Part shown: one piece after another, positions 9,076 through 19,216 of the stretch | Layout: the number at the start of each line of letters is the position of its first letter | Numbering within the stretch: the stretch's first letter is position 1 | Origin: Ophiosphaerella korrae | Taxonomy: Eukaryota; Ascomycota; Dothideomycetes; Pleosporales; Phaeosphaeriaceae | Assembly: GCA_028456385.1 (NCBI GenBank) | Contig: JALNQF010000136.1 | Location: 56,801 to 120,800 of the forward strand | Direction of reading: 5' to 3' | Length of the DNA: 64,000 bases | Made by a program: the position numbers and the translations under genes | The notes under the pieces: model-generated | Databases searched by the model: none | Seen by the model: only the letters and a program-made list of their open reading frames with translations | Told to the model about the DNA's origin: nothing

Positions 9076-10002
9076 ATGGGTTCCGTGCAAGAGCAGTCAA
9101 CACCTCCTGTGAGTCTCGCAGGCAAGGTAGCACTGGTGACGGGCAGCGGCAGAGGGATTGGTGCCGCCATGGCGATTGAGTTGGCCAGGTGTGGCGCCAA
9201 AATCATTGTCAACTATGCAAAGTCTGCGGGGCCAGCAGGCAAGGTCGTCGAACAGATCAAAAGCCTGGGCTCCGACGCTGTTGCCATCCAAGCCGATGTC
9301 AGCAAGGTCGCAGAGACTCAGAAGCTATTTGAAGAAGCCAGCAAGCCTTTCGGCCAGATTCATATCGTGTGCTCGAATGCGGGAGTCGTGAGCTTCGGAC
9401 ATTTGGAGGATGTGACTGAGGTACCACTATTTCACTCCCCGTTTCCGAACATGGTAGACGATGCAAATGCTAAGGCGCTTTACAGGAAGAATTTGATCGC
9501 GTGTTCAGTATCAACACGCGTGGACAATTCTTCGTCGCCAGGGAAGCCTACAAGTACCTTACGGAGGGCGGGCGCATCATCTTGATGAGCTCCAATACCG
9601 CCGATAGCTTTACGGTGCCCAAGCATTCTCTCTACTCGGCTTCCAAGGGAGCGATCAACACTTTTGTCAGGTGTTTGGCTAAAGACTGTGGCAACAAGAA
9701 GATCACCATCAATGCTGTTGCGCCTGGTGGAATTGTGACGGACATGTTCCACGCGACTGCTAAAGACTACCTTCCAAACGCAGAGAACATGACTGAGCAG
9801 CAGATTCTCGACGTGAGTTTGTGGTACAGCTACCATTCAACCAGATCTTGCACTAATGTCTCGACAGTTTGTGGCGAGAGTGTCGCCTTTGACACGGTGC
9901 GGATATCCTGTGGATATTGCAAATGTCGTCTGCTTCTTGGCATCGAAGCAGTCTGAGTGGATCAATGGCAAGGTTCTGGGTATTGACGGTGGTGCCGCGT
10001 AG
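9076..10002 (+). CDS. Polyhydroxynaphthalene-reductase-type SDR (anthraquinol reductase candidate)
   Basis: Three exons, 9076-9420, 9486-9812 and 9868-10002, give 268 aa. Introns are 65 nt (GTACCA..CAG) and 55 nt (GTGAGT..CAG), both at codon boundaries. The cofactor motif TGSGRGIG is at residues 22-29. The catalytic residues are Ser151, Tyr165 and Lys169 in YSASK. The end reads [12 protein letters not shown]. The overall sequence, including [15 protein letters not shown] and [15 protein letters not shown], is that of tri/tetrahydroxynaphthalene reductases and versicolorin-type ketoreductases, which reduce a phenolic ring of a polyketide using NADPH. With no melanin PKS nearby and a dehydratase partner at 29855, reduction of emodin hydroquinone is more likely here than DHN-melanin synthesis. 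It is divergent from the anthrone-oxygenase-like gene. Confidence 0.92.
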
Positions 10003-10416
10003 AGCCTGACGGATGCGATTGGGCGAGTAGTATGATGAGATTTGAGGCTCTTCATACCGTGCGCTCATGTTCTCCTTAGCGAGGCGAGGCACTCTGTATG
10101 CAGCATATGCCGTGCATGCAACCTGCCTAAGTAGAGTTTCTCGTCCAATTAGAACGTCTAGGAGTGCATCTGTTTCTAGGGTGGCGGATTGAGAAGAACT
10201 AGTGCGTGAGCGAACAAGCATGTGCACGATGTAACGGCGGCTGAGACGGGCGGCTGAGCAGACTTCCCGCTTGCTGACTTGCTTGAGACCAATTCTGATG
10301 CAGAAGGTCCACGAAGGGTCGGAGTGTCCGGGATGGGTGTCATGATCGAAAGCTTACGAAGCACCCGGCTGAAGTGGCGCGGGACGTTTCGTAGGTCGCT
10401 ACCTGCATACTCATTC
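10003..10416. other. Downstream flank of the reductase; nothing definite
   Basis: GC-balanced 3' flank between the reductase stop and the left end of the MITE. Short open frames on both strands have no domain, no conserved pattern and no splice-linked partner. I annotate nothing here. Confidence 0.45.
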
Positions 10417-11008
10417 TGTGCAGCCGCTAGCGAATGCGGCTTCACCCTTGCATACGGCTGCAACACCGTTCTGCGCCGATCTACTGGGAAGGGTGCTTAG
10501 CCCCACCTTCTATACATAGTTAAACGGTAACCGTTAGCATCATCCTTATCTACAACATGCAAGGGTTGAATGTAAACCAACGATATTACTAGTTAGCGGT
10601 TAATAAATCTTTTTTAATTCGTTCCTACAACCCCGGCTTCTCGTTTGCGCTAAAGATTATAGTGCACCCTGCTTGGCAAATGATTACTCTTTCGCGCACA
10701 GATACACGGTGCTAGACTACGCCGCAATATGGGGAGGATTAGAAAGGGCTGCTAGCTTGCCAGGATTCCGGAGCTACAACATCAACTAGGGCGGACCTGC
10801 TAGCAATATTCTGGCCTATTTATTAATCGCTATCTAAGAGTATTATTGTTTTACATTCGATCCTTACATGTGTAGATAAGGATGATGCTAACGGTTACTG
10901 CTTAACTACATACGGAAGGTGGGGCTAAGCACCCTTTTTGGTAGATCGGCGCGGAACGGTGTTGCAGCCGTATGCAAGGGTGAAGCCGCATTCGCTAGCG
11001 ACTGCACA
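10417..11008. mobile_element. MITE-like foldback element with about 165-bp inverted repeats
   Basis: The left arm (10417 to about 10585) and the reverse complement of the right arm (about 10840-11008) match over roughly 165 bp with few differences, many of them C/T. Both arms start TGTGCAG(C/T)CGCTAGCG. The core between them is about 250 bp with no coding frame. Length, long arms and absence of a transposase fit a non-autonomous foldback or MITE element. I could not see a target duplication; the right end abuts and overlaps by two bases the Tc1-like element starting at 11007, which may have removed it. Confidence 0.8.
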
Positions 11009-12338
11009 AGGGGGTAGCATGAGCGGCAGAACACCCTCCCTGCTAGTGCGGTGGCGTAGAATTTACGATACAAAATATAATACATTATCTAATACTTTGT
11101 TGGTCCACCATTTGCAGCGATTACAGCCTGAATTCGTGCAGGCATCTCATCAATATACTTGAGAAAGTCATTCTCTCCTATCTTCTCCTATTCTTCCTCT
11201 ACATAACGCCTTACCTCTTCATCTGTATAAGAAAACCTCTTGCCAACGCGATGCTTTAGGAGTCTCCACACATTCTCAATAGGGTTCAAATCAGGGGAGT
11301 TTGCAGGCCACGCAAAGCGGAATTGAACTCCTAATTCTTAGTGCATCGTTTGTGTAGTCTTTGCTTTGTGGGAGGGCGCCCCATCCTCCATCAAGATAGC
11401 CACTCTCTACGGGTTAGAGAGACAATGAGTAGTAAAGTGCAGCAAGTGATACACCCATAGAAGGACCCTTTGTTGATACACCCATTGCGTTACAGACCCC
11501 CACTCCTTTTCAAAGACAATTAGCTTGCCTTTACCTCCCCACCTAGAGATGCTCCCGTGCACCATCCAGCTGCTATATCCATTAAACTTTGGTATACAGC
11601 AAGCAGGAAGGCATTTCTCCTCAGGTAGGCGAGTAACATATACTGTCCCAAAGCCGCCTGTACAGAAGGAAGCCTTATCTATCTACATAACTCTTCTCTA
11701 CATTTCTTTTGTCTAATCCTTGTGTACCTCCGCAAAGGCTAGCTTTGTCTGCATGTGTCTTTTAGTAAGAAGAGGCTTCTCTGTAGCGACCTGATGGTGA
11801 AACCTTTCCTTCTCAAATGCAGCTATAAGAGACCTCTTACATGTAGAGATATCTTCGAGGGAGGCTATCTCTTCATAGGTAAGGCGGCGATGGAAGGCAT
11901 CTTGCGTTGCCCTACGTACAAGTCTCTGGCGGAGGGGGGTGTTAAGATTTGGCTTCCGTCCTTTCTGTTTTGTAGGAGTCTCGCACATAGAGCGGATCGC
12001 AGTTGTTACCGTGCATTGAGAGAGACGGAGGGTTGCCGCAATCTTCAAATGAGTCCATCCTACAAAACGATAAAGAGAGAAAATGTGGTCTCTCTCACGG
12101 TAGGTAAGTCGAGTACTAGGAGGCCTAAAGGGGTCTTTGTACGCGGCGTCGGTGCGATTTCGCGGGCGGCGGATGAGGTTTGGCATAATAGAGAGATGCC
12201 CAGAGAAATACTTTACACCTTAGAAGTCGTATTTTATATACATAAACAGTGTTCTAGCGCTTTCGAAGGCATTTGTCGGGTGGTAATTGCCACCGCGCTA
12301 GCAGGGAGGGTGTTCTGCCGCTCATGCTACCCCCTTGT
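11007..12338 (-). mobile_element. Tc1-like DNA transposon, recent and lightly RIP-mutated
   Basis: Terminal inverted repeats of about 49 bp match with one difference. The left (from 11007) begins CAAGGGGGTAGCATGAGCGG, and the right end (to 12338) is its mirror. The right end is followed by TA (12339-12340); the left neighbour reads CA, so the TA duplication is imperfect on that side. The element is 1,332 bp long and encodes a minus-strand transposase with only a few stops. It lies next to the MITE in the region upstream of the AflS-like gene. Confidence 0.88.
11089..12186 (-). pseudogene. Tc1-like transposase pseudogene, frame preserved, six stops
   Basis: The frame runs 366 codons from ATG at 12186 to a stop at 11089 without frameshift. 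The first 157 codons are open and include a helix-turn-helix region (HLKIAATLRLSQCTVTTAI). The rest has six in-frame stops. The catalytic triad is still legible: Asp in IDKASF, Asp in MEDGAPSH and Glu in LNPIENVW, with the second Asp and Glu about 34-35 residues apart. The C-terminus is AANGGPTKY, as in Tc1/mariner fungal transposases. Several stops lie in CAA/CAG or TGG contexts, as RIP produces. The protein is not active as read. Confidence 0.88.
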
Positions 12339-12555
12339 ATATGACCCGAGGACACGAGTGTACAGGGGCCTGGCTGCTGGACTTTCCGAACGTGGTGTTT
12401 GGACGTCAATACGGCTGAAATACGGCTGACAGGAGTTTTTGATCTCCTAGGGTTTAGCTGCTGCGTCGACTCAAGGTGGGGTGTTTTCAGGCCCGCAGTA
12501 GGGTTTGTCTCAAAGAAGAGAGATGCCTCAGACTAGATGCGTATGTCAGACTGCG

Positions 12556-12585
12556 AAAAGGTCGACCTTCCTGCTGTAGCTAGCT
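12556..12585 (+). repeat. Direct repeat copy 1 upstream of the AflS-like gene
   Basis: It pairs with 12982-13016. Shared core GACCTTCCTGCT, preceded by an A-run and AGG/AGA and followed after a short variable step by GTRGCTAGCT. The copies are about 430 bp apart on the same strand. Confidence 0.6.
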
Positions 12586-12981
12586 GTCCATAGTCGAACT
12601 ATTGTCGATAGTGGAGCTGGCATATGACCTCAGTCGGGCTGACATGGAGAGCTGGGCTTGTTGTACATCCTCGTGTCTTTGTCCATGGAATTCGTGAGAG
12701 CAAGCGACGAGAGAGGCATGGTGGTAAGCAAAGAATGCGGGCCAATGACTCAACTAGCGTTAACCCTAACGTTATTTGGAAGACCCTGAGTCATCAAAGC
12801 GGCCACCACAGTGACCACACCACGCTCGTAAGGGACTACCACACCGCTCTCGTCGCTCTTCAAGGGCCACGACGCCATGCACCTCTCTTGATGCCGACAT
12901 GTGCTTCCAAGGCAGCTCGCACGCAGGGCCATGCATGCAGACTCGGCAAAGGTGGGGCTGGCACGAAACCTGCTTAGGCAC

Positions 12982-13016
12982 AAAAAGACCGACCTTCCTG
13001 CTTCCGTGGCTAGCTC
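12982..13016 (+). repeat. Direct repeat copy 2 upstream of the AflS-like gene
   Basis: Second copy of the block at 12556-12585. It ends about 150 bp before the ATG at 13167, so it could lie in the promoter or the 5' leader. Confidence 0.6.
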
Positions 13017-13166
13017 TCAGTCATCAGCCGCAAACACTAGGAATATAGCCCGGGCTACTCTCTCGCAGCATCGCAAGCTTCCCTTCAAAGCTCCCTTAAC
13101 CAACAGGACGGTTGCCCACACAATCCATCCGCAACCCACCCGCGGATCTTCTGTGTCACATCAGCC

Positions 13167-14482
13167 ATGGCGGGACTGGGTACGCTCGAGCCTCTCGATG
13201 ACGACTTCGCGGTCAAGAGCAATGCTCACAGCCTCACGCATCTCTCAAGCCCTTCAGACCTGACTGTCGACTTCATCCAGAGGCTCGCTAGTCAGGTACG
13301 CCATCATGTGCTGTGCCGTGTACCTGCGCCCAACTAGTCCTTTAACAGCCTTCTTAGATCCAACTTCTTGCTTGTCTGAAATGGCTCGGCGAAGTTCAAG
13401 TACTGACACTGGTTCCGCTTCACGGCAGCATTCTCACCGCTGAGGCTGCTGAGATCGCAGGCGTACCGGTAGAGCAGTTGTCGCGCGTCGTGCGTCTAGT
13501 TGCCATGTCGGGCTTTCTCCACGAGCCTCAGCCGGATCGTATCGCTCACACAAAGCTGTCCTCAGCCTTTGTCAGTACGTTTTCTTTTTTGGACGCCGTC
13601 ATGTTTCTGGCCGAGAGCGCAGCTCCTACAGCCTTGCACATGACTACAGCAACGCATCGTGCCTATCAGCATCCAGACCTACCGGCGGTGACTGCGTATT
13701 CGATTGCCATGAACACTTCCCAGTCTTTCGAATCAGCCTGCGATGATCAACCACGACTGCAACGCCAGTGGTGTGCTTATCGCCACTACGCGTCGTGTTC
13801 ACACGACAGCTTTATAGACATCCTTCGCGGGCTAAATTGGCGGAGCCTAGGCAGTGCTACTGTGGTCGACGTAAGTGTCTGCTCTTCCACCGAGCGATGC
13901 TTTTACCTGACAGTCACTTTTACACAGGTTGCTGCCCACAGTACAGAAGTCGCCGTGGCCATTGCGGATGTGGCCCCAGCAATACACATCGTTGTCCAGC
14001 TGATACAACCGGCCGCAGTCCACAACAAAACCACATCTCTTGTCGATGAAGCGAGACGCGACATTAACGATCGGATCGAGATACATAAAAAGATCTCCGT
14101 TGGAGTGCAGCTAGTCACGGATGCCTCGATCTACATTTTGCGCCTCGAGATGACGTCTTCGATGCGCTCGGTACTACTTGCTGAATTGACTGCACACCTA
14201 GGTCTACTGCGAGCGAATCCTGCGGCAATACTGATAGTAGCGCCACCATTACTATTAGAGCCGGGAATTGCAGGCTCCAACATGGAAGCACAAGGGCGTC
14301 TACGGGATTTATACTACTATCAGCTGACAGGCGAATATGAGCTCGAATTGAACGAGCTCATCAGAATGATCAAAAGTACACACGATAAGCATGGCCGTTT
14401 GGTCGTGATCAATCAACTGCGGTGTGGCAGTGGTGCCACGGGTGCCGTCAGTGTTAAGTACGAATTTTCTCCGCCGAACTAG
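13167..14482 (+). CDS. AflS/AflJ-like pathway co-regulator with methyltransferase-like fold
   Basis: Three exons, 13167-13295, 13358-13870 and 13928-14482, give 398 aa. Intron 1 is 62 nt (GTACGC..TAG). Intron 2 is 57 nt (GTAAGT..ACAG), in frame and stop-free, so an unspliced reading adds 19 residues. An N-terminal winged-helix dimerisation-like region (about residues 50-95: LVPLHGSILTAEAAEIAGVP) is followed by a domain built like plant/fungal O-methyltransferases. At the junction of exons 2 and 3 the strand reads VVDVAAHSTEVAVAIA, where a working enzyme would have a Gly-rich SAM loop (VDVGGG-like); the glycines are absent. This is the pattern of AflS/AflJ, which assists AflR and is not catalytic. 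An AflR-like gene lies 5.3 kb away. It is convergent with the MFS gene. Confidence 0.86.
13871..13927 (+). other. In-frame 57-nt intron of the AflS-like gene
   Basis: GTAAGT donor at 13871, ACAG acceptor ending at 13927, 19 codons without a stop. Splicing joins VVD to VAAHSTEVAVAIA and restores the continuous Rossmann strand-loop-helix. The retained version would insert a Cys/Ser/Thr-rich segment in the middle of the cofactor loop. Confidence 0.82.
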
Positions 14483-15262
14483 CATTCCTCATCATCACAA
14501 TCTTCGATGCTATGATATGTGAAGAATACGTAGCAATTCAATCTATGCTTCTCGATGTTATGTCCTTGAAAGACATATCAGAAATCCGTGACTGATGAAA
14601 TGCTAATATGTATCACCTAAAGAGTGGCTGATTTGCTGGCTGATAGGTCTACCTAGCGTGGACCTCAATCTTGGTGTGATAATATCTGCAAGCATGAAAT
14701 GGCTTCCGTCTTCATTATATGCAATCTTGTCTCCATATCCCTAAGCGACAAGGAAGAACATCAAGTATATTGAGAGATCAAGCTTCCAGACCATGCGCTG
14801 ACCTTTTCACTGAAGTCGCCAAGTCTGAGGGATGATATCGTTAACATGTTTTCCCAAACACCTAGTTTGAGCACCTGGTCTCCCCTCCTGACCGATGCTC
14901 GATTGCACTACGGATACGCGCCTGCGCCCTATCGTCCAGAAAGCTGGGAAATATTTTGCCAATGGAGATGGGAGCGTCCATCACGTTGTAATCAAGTCTG
15001 AGACTCAACGACGTAGTAATAGCACTGGCGAATGTTATGCGAGACAAACTTGTTTAATAGTTTATGTTATTCATGTCAGGACGCAGGTCTGCTCCCACTA
15101 CGCCATGCAACCAAAAGGTACGTATAATCCATGAACATGGATTATATGTGAGCAGAATAGTATATATCCTGACAATTCATCGTAATACAAAATGTAAACT
15201 ACTTTAAGCGCCACTTTCTTCCTCCTGCGGCAGCATCATCATTGCCGCACAGCAGTACACTA
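14483..15262. other. Convergent 3' intergenic region
   Basis: 780 bp between the stops of the AflS-like gene and the MFS gene. It is AT-leaning but not RIP-like. It contains a near-perfect hairpin at 15123-15146. Short open frames have no recognisable content. Confidence 0.5.
15123..15146. repeat. Hairpin with 11-bp arms
   Basis: The arm TATAATCCATG, a two-base loop AA and the exact reverse complement CATGGATTATA. It lies between two convergent genes. A role in 3' end formation is possible but not shown. Confidence 0.7.
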
Positions 15263-17180
15263 TTAGGTATCCGCAAACTTGCTCCTCTTCCTCAATGTCG
15301 CACCGTAGAAGTACAACACGTATATTCCGACGCAGCAGCCACAGCACAACCCTGCGAGCAATGTGACACCATTGGTAACACCAAGATTTTCGAACAGCGG
15401 TATGGAGAAAAGGATCGCTGCAGCGGCGAGAAGAGCCCTCGAAAGCCCGTTGGCTGCGAAGAGCGAGCTGGCGTACTTGGGGTACGTAAAAGGTAGGTAT
15501 ATCAGCATGCACTGAGCGATGATGAAGTTGGACACCATACTAGTGGTGATTCCGATAAGCGGTACGATCCAATGTATAGATTCGCGAGACGTCCAAGCTG
15601 TCGGCCAGGTCAGCAAATGAATCGTGACAATCGGTGCTTTGGCTTACCAAAGATGAAAAGCCCAGCCGGAGTGAAGAATGTAGCTATCAGTCCGGGAACG
15701 AGACGAGTCTCTGGAGGGATGACGACTCCTCCCGCCATCATTGCAGAAATTTGCTTGTCGGCGACAAAGTAGAAATATCCGTTCCATACACCTACGGCTG
15801 CAAAGTTGCCTATCACGACGGCGAGGTAAGCTAGGCCCAGAGAGCCAAAGCTGAACTTGTACACCCCTTGGAACACCAGCGGGAATGATTCGAAGAAGGA
15901 GTAGTAGATGCCATATATGAGTCTGTGAAAATACCATGAGTCACATGTCTAGAACGCGCACAGAGGAGCACTTACCCAGTGTAAATGGTGGTGAACAAGA
16001 CTGCAGGGTCCAGAATGTTGATTTCCCAGGGTTTGATGAGAGCTTGGTACAAGACCTCGTTCCTGTTCCTGTGCTGCTGACGTATTTCACACTCTGCCAT
16101 GAGATCTGTGCGTCCAGTGAGTTTGCGAAGACGCCTAGCTCGCCGAAGGAGGATGAGATCTGAAGAGGTCTCGGGCAAAAAGAACAACATTAGGAGGAAG
16201 ACAGGTCCGCTCAGCCATAGGAGTTCCCAGAAAGGCCAGCGCCAGTTCTCACCGATCACAGCGTAGTTTCCAATGAGCGGACCTAGAGCCTTGAAAGATG
16301 TCAGCCCAGTTCGACATGTCTAGGTATGAGCCGTTGGTGGTCTAGTCAAACTTACTGGGCCCGCGGAAGCACCGCCTATCCAGTACGCCATCGCATAAGG
16401 CAGCTGCATCGGACCGTAAATATCGCCAAAACTGGCGCCGCCAGACGCAAAAGCTGGTGACCCGAAGAAGCCCGTAAGGAATCGCAACACCAGCATGCCG
16501 GCGAAATTGTCCACCAGTGCAGTTGGTACGCAGAGAATGACAAATAAACCGAATCCAATAATATAAGGAGGATTGCGTCCGATCTGGGGGATCTCTGAAA
16601 GTGGTGACAGTAACATAGGACCGAGGCCATAGCCTACCACGTAGATGGAGAGGCCGACAGAAACTGCAAGGTTACTGAGGCCCCACATTTCCCTCATGGT
16701 CGGTATGGCGGATGTGTAAAGTGATGCACCAATGTAAGCAGACAGAGTGTAGAGCAGGATGATCGCACTGATCCAAAGTTTCTTCGCCTTGCTCCAGTTC
16801 TGGGGGTTCTCTTGGTCGGTCTCAGAGTACCATGTCACGATGGTGGTACCGTGGTTGCTCGGTGGCGCCTCGAGTGTGTAGTTCTTCTCGATATCAGTCC
16901 CTTGGTGTTTGGCTCTCAACTGATCACCGTCTTCGTGGCCCTCAATTGGTGTCTCTGCATCCTGTTCGAAAGACGCAGATGAGTCCTTGTCTGGGCTATT
17001 GGTGGATGGGATTATCGAAGGGCTCGAGTGATTCTGGGGCGCGACATGATAATTTTGTGGTAACTGAAAGTCGGACAGCTCTTCTGGGTATAGGCAAACA
17101 CGTCCTCCGGAGATGTATCGAAGACCTTGGCCAAAGTACGCATCTCGAAAAGTGTCGTACATCTCACAAGCGCAGCTCAC
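15263..17180 (-). CDS. MFS transporter, DHA1 drug:H+ antiporter type (product exporter)
   Basis: Four exons on the minus strand, 17180-16356, 16289-15976, 15922-15648 and 15597-15263, give 582 aa. The three introns are 66, 53 and 50 nt, with GTAAGT or GTAAGC donors. The N-terminal cytoplasmic tail (residues 1-134) has FGQGLRYISGG and YPEE motifs, then ENPQNWS just before the first membrane helix (about 135-157), as in fungal DHA1 exporters. The loop-2 signature SPLSEIPQIGRNPPY follows helix 2/3. A large loop with basic RRARRLRKLTGR separates the two six-helix halves, and the last exon adds the final helices and a basic tail. It probably exports the pathway product at the plasma membrane. It shares a divergent promoter with the EthD gene. 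Confidence 0.93.
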
Positions 17181-17738
17181 CCAACTTGAACTCCCAATTG
17201 GTCAAGGGCGTGTCGAACTGAAGGAGGGATAGTACGGATTGCACCTCGGCGCGGTCAGATACATACGTAGTGAGAGCTCGGCAACAAAGACGCCTTTATC
17301 TGCGAGGCTGACTAAAGAACGTTGGGTGGCAGAGCCGTGTTCGGACTTCGGTCTTTCTGAAATGCGAGCTTACAAACGAGCCGGGTTGTTGCTGGACAAG
17401 GTCCCAATGAGGAAAGCACTTTAGTGTCAGGTTAGAATAACCGAGTAGGAATGAACCAACCAATGAGCTAAGCACTAGAACGCCAGGCGCAAGCCACATG
17501 CCACCACAATTTGTGGATCTGATCAATCACCCGAAGAGACAGGGTGTCGTCGTTCGTTGCCTTCGGGGGTTTGGAAATAACATCACTACTGCTGAAAGCT
17601 GGGCTAACCAGCCCATCGCCAGCTGGCCCTGCGGGAGTCTGTGGTCTTCCTGTCACAATTTCTATCGCGCAAACAGCACCCAGCCCCGTCGCTCCTGCTC
17701 GCTAACCCTTTTGATCTCTTAAGTATTACTCGGCGATA
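17181..17738. promoter_or_regulatory. Divergent promoter, MFS transporter and EthD gene
   Basis: 558 bp between two divergent starts. Three CTCGGC words occur at 17245-17250, 17277-17282 and 17729-17734, the last just upstream of the EthD ATG. CGG-containing words are candidate sites for the cluster's Zn2Cys6 regulator; this is inference from count and position. Confidence 0.45.
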
Positions 17739-18420
17739 ATGAGCACTTTACAGGGTGTGAATGACTCCGCAAGTCGCAAGCGGTATCTCTGCCTCACGAT
17801 TTGCGGCTATCGAAAACCGGGAATGAGTGAGGAAGCTTACAGAGACCACATGCTGAATGTTTCGGCACCTTTGACCAAGGATCTCATGGTCAAATATGGT
17901 GTCCGAAGATGGACACAGGTGAGTCTCGTGCACCTGTCCTTAGCTTTTTCATCAACGCATAGCTGAATGGCATGAAAGATCTACAACCAGTCGGCAGCAC
18001 GTGCTCTAATGTCTCAGCTCTTTGACTCTCAGATGGCCAATGTTGCCGACTACGACTGCTTTAGCCAGGTTTTCTTCGAGAACTTGGAGGACTATAAACG
18101 GATGAAGCAGGATCCGTGGTACAAGGAGCATCTGGTAGGCGATCACGAAAACTTCGCTGATACGAAACGAAGCAAGTAAGTGAAACCTCAAATTTTCCGA
18201 AGGCAATGAAGCGTTAACCACGTTCAGGATGACGATCGGATGGGTTGAGGAGCATATCCGGGATGGACAAGTTGTTGATGGGTTCTCCGACCGGAATCGT
18301 AAAAGCGGCCCACTCTCAAGGGAGGTCGGTACATTCTTAGAAAATTACCTTGGGATATCTGCAGCTCTGGTGACTATCGCCACTTGTACACTTGCGGCAC
18401 GACAGATGTTACGCAAATGA
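17739..18420 (+). CDS. EthD-domain decarboxylase-like protein with C-terminal hydrophobic tail
   Basis: Three exons, 17739-17918, 17979-18175 and 18228-18420, give 189 aa. Introns are 60 nt (GTGAGT..AAG) and 52 nt (GTAAGT..CAG). The sequence has the hallmarks of the small dimeric alpha/beta-barrel EthD proteins of anthraquinone and xanthone clusters: [20 protein letters not shown] near the start, then [22 protein letters not shown] and MTIGWVEE. Members decarboxylate atrochrysone carboxylic acid to the emodin-anthrone precursor. Beyond the usual end (about residue 145, DGQVVDG) is a 45-residue extension with a hydrophobic stretch (about 167-185, [16 protein letters not shown]) closed by basic residues, which resembles a tail anchor. 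An undetected intron near the end is the main alternative. Confidence 0.87.
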
Positions 18421-18868
18421 ATGCTCGGGCCCCGTCAGGATTTGTGCGCCAAGAGTGCGACAAGGGTTTCGTCTGTGATGTGCAATCGACTGCCTCTCGA
18501 CCATCACAAATGACAAGGGATCAACAGAAAGTTAGCATAAATTTGCGCATGGTAATACCAGTCCAAGAGGTCGTGATGTGAGAGCTTCGAGGACAGGAGG
18601 TGAAGAATATCTGCCCAGCTGGCATGAACAAGGGATGTTAATGCCAAGCATCTCGGGGCGGGCTCCGATGGCTTTAAGTTGATGCAGCCCCCACAGGGGC
18701 CCACTGTTCACACCAGCCATCATCCATGTAGGCTCTCCAGTACACCATGAGCTGCGAGGAAAGAAGTCGCAGAGTTACAGCAGAGCCGCCGTCACGGTCA
18801 CACACCATTAGCTAGGTAGTATACGACCTAGCGTACTAGCATCAACTGTGTAACAAATGAGATGCATG
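18421..18868. other. Downstream flank of the EthD gene
   Basis: GC-balanced, not RIP-mutated, up to the transposon end. Two overlapping short minus-strand frames (18504-18723) have normal codon composition but no domain I recognise, so I leave them unannotated; a gene remnant is possible. Confidence 0.4.
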
Positions 18869-19216
18869 TACGGAGGTGCCTTTCAAAAGTTCTTGCTAAC
18901 GCTAAATACGCTAGCAATGCTAGCGCGCTACTAAAACGCCACTAAAACACTATATTTTTAATCTATCTTACTCTACTAATCCCTCTACTCTCTTTATACT
19001 TATTACTACCTTTAAGCTTAATAATCTTCTAAATATATATAGAAATCTTCTTAATCTAGGCCTAAATTTAAGACTAAAAGAGCTTATCCTAGTACTTAGT
19101 CTATACTTTAACTACTTACTCTCTATTCTTTAGTATACCTTTCTTTATTATTCTTTTCTTTATCTAGAACTAATAAAGTTTAATAGTATTTAAGTTAAGT
19201 AAATAACTATACTAAA

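Larger units (their letters stand above)
12339..13166. promoter_or_regulatory. Upstream region of the AflS-like gene
   Basis: An 828-bp non-RIP region. It contains two imperfect direct copies of a 30-35-bp block (12556-12585 and 12982-13016) centred on GACCTTCCTGCT and ending GGCTAGCT or AGCTAGCT. One CTCGGC word is at 12942-12947. No coding frame here has any recognisable domain. Confidence 0.45.

Noticed and set aside
12755..12775. Telomere-like TTAACCCTAAC
   Set aside because: Only about one and a half repeat units; too short for an interstitial telomere.
8628..17738. Classical AflR sites TCG-N5-CGA
   Set aside because: Scanned by eye in the divergent promoters and found only near-misses with wrong spacing.
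18504..18723. Two short overlapping minus-strand frames downstream of the EthD gene
   Set aside because: No domain, no splice partner, no convincing start context. Possible gene remnant but not supportable.
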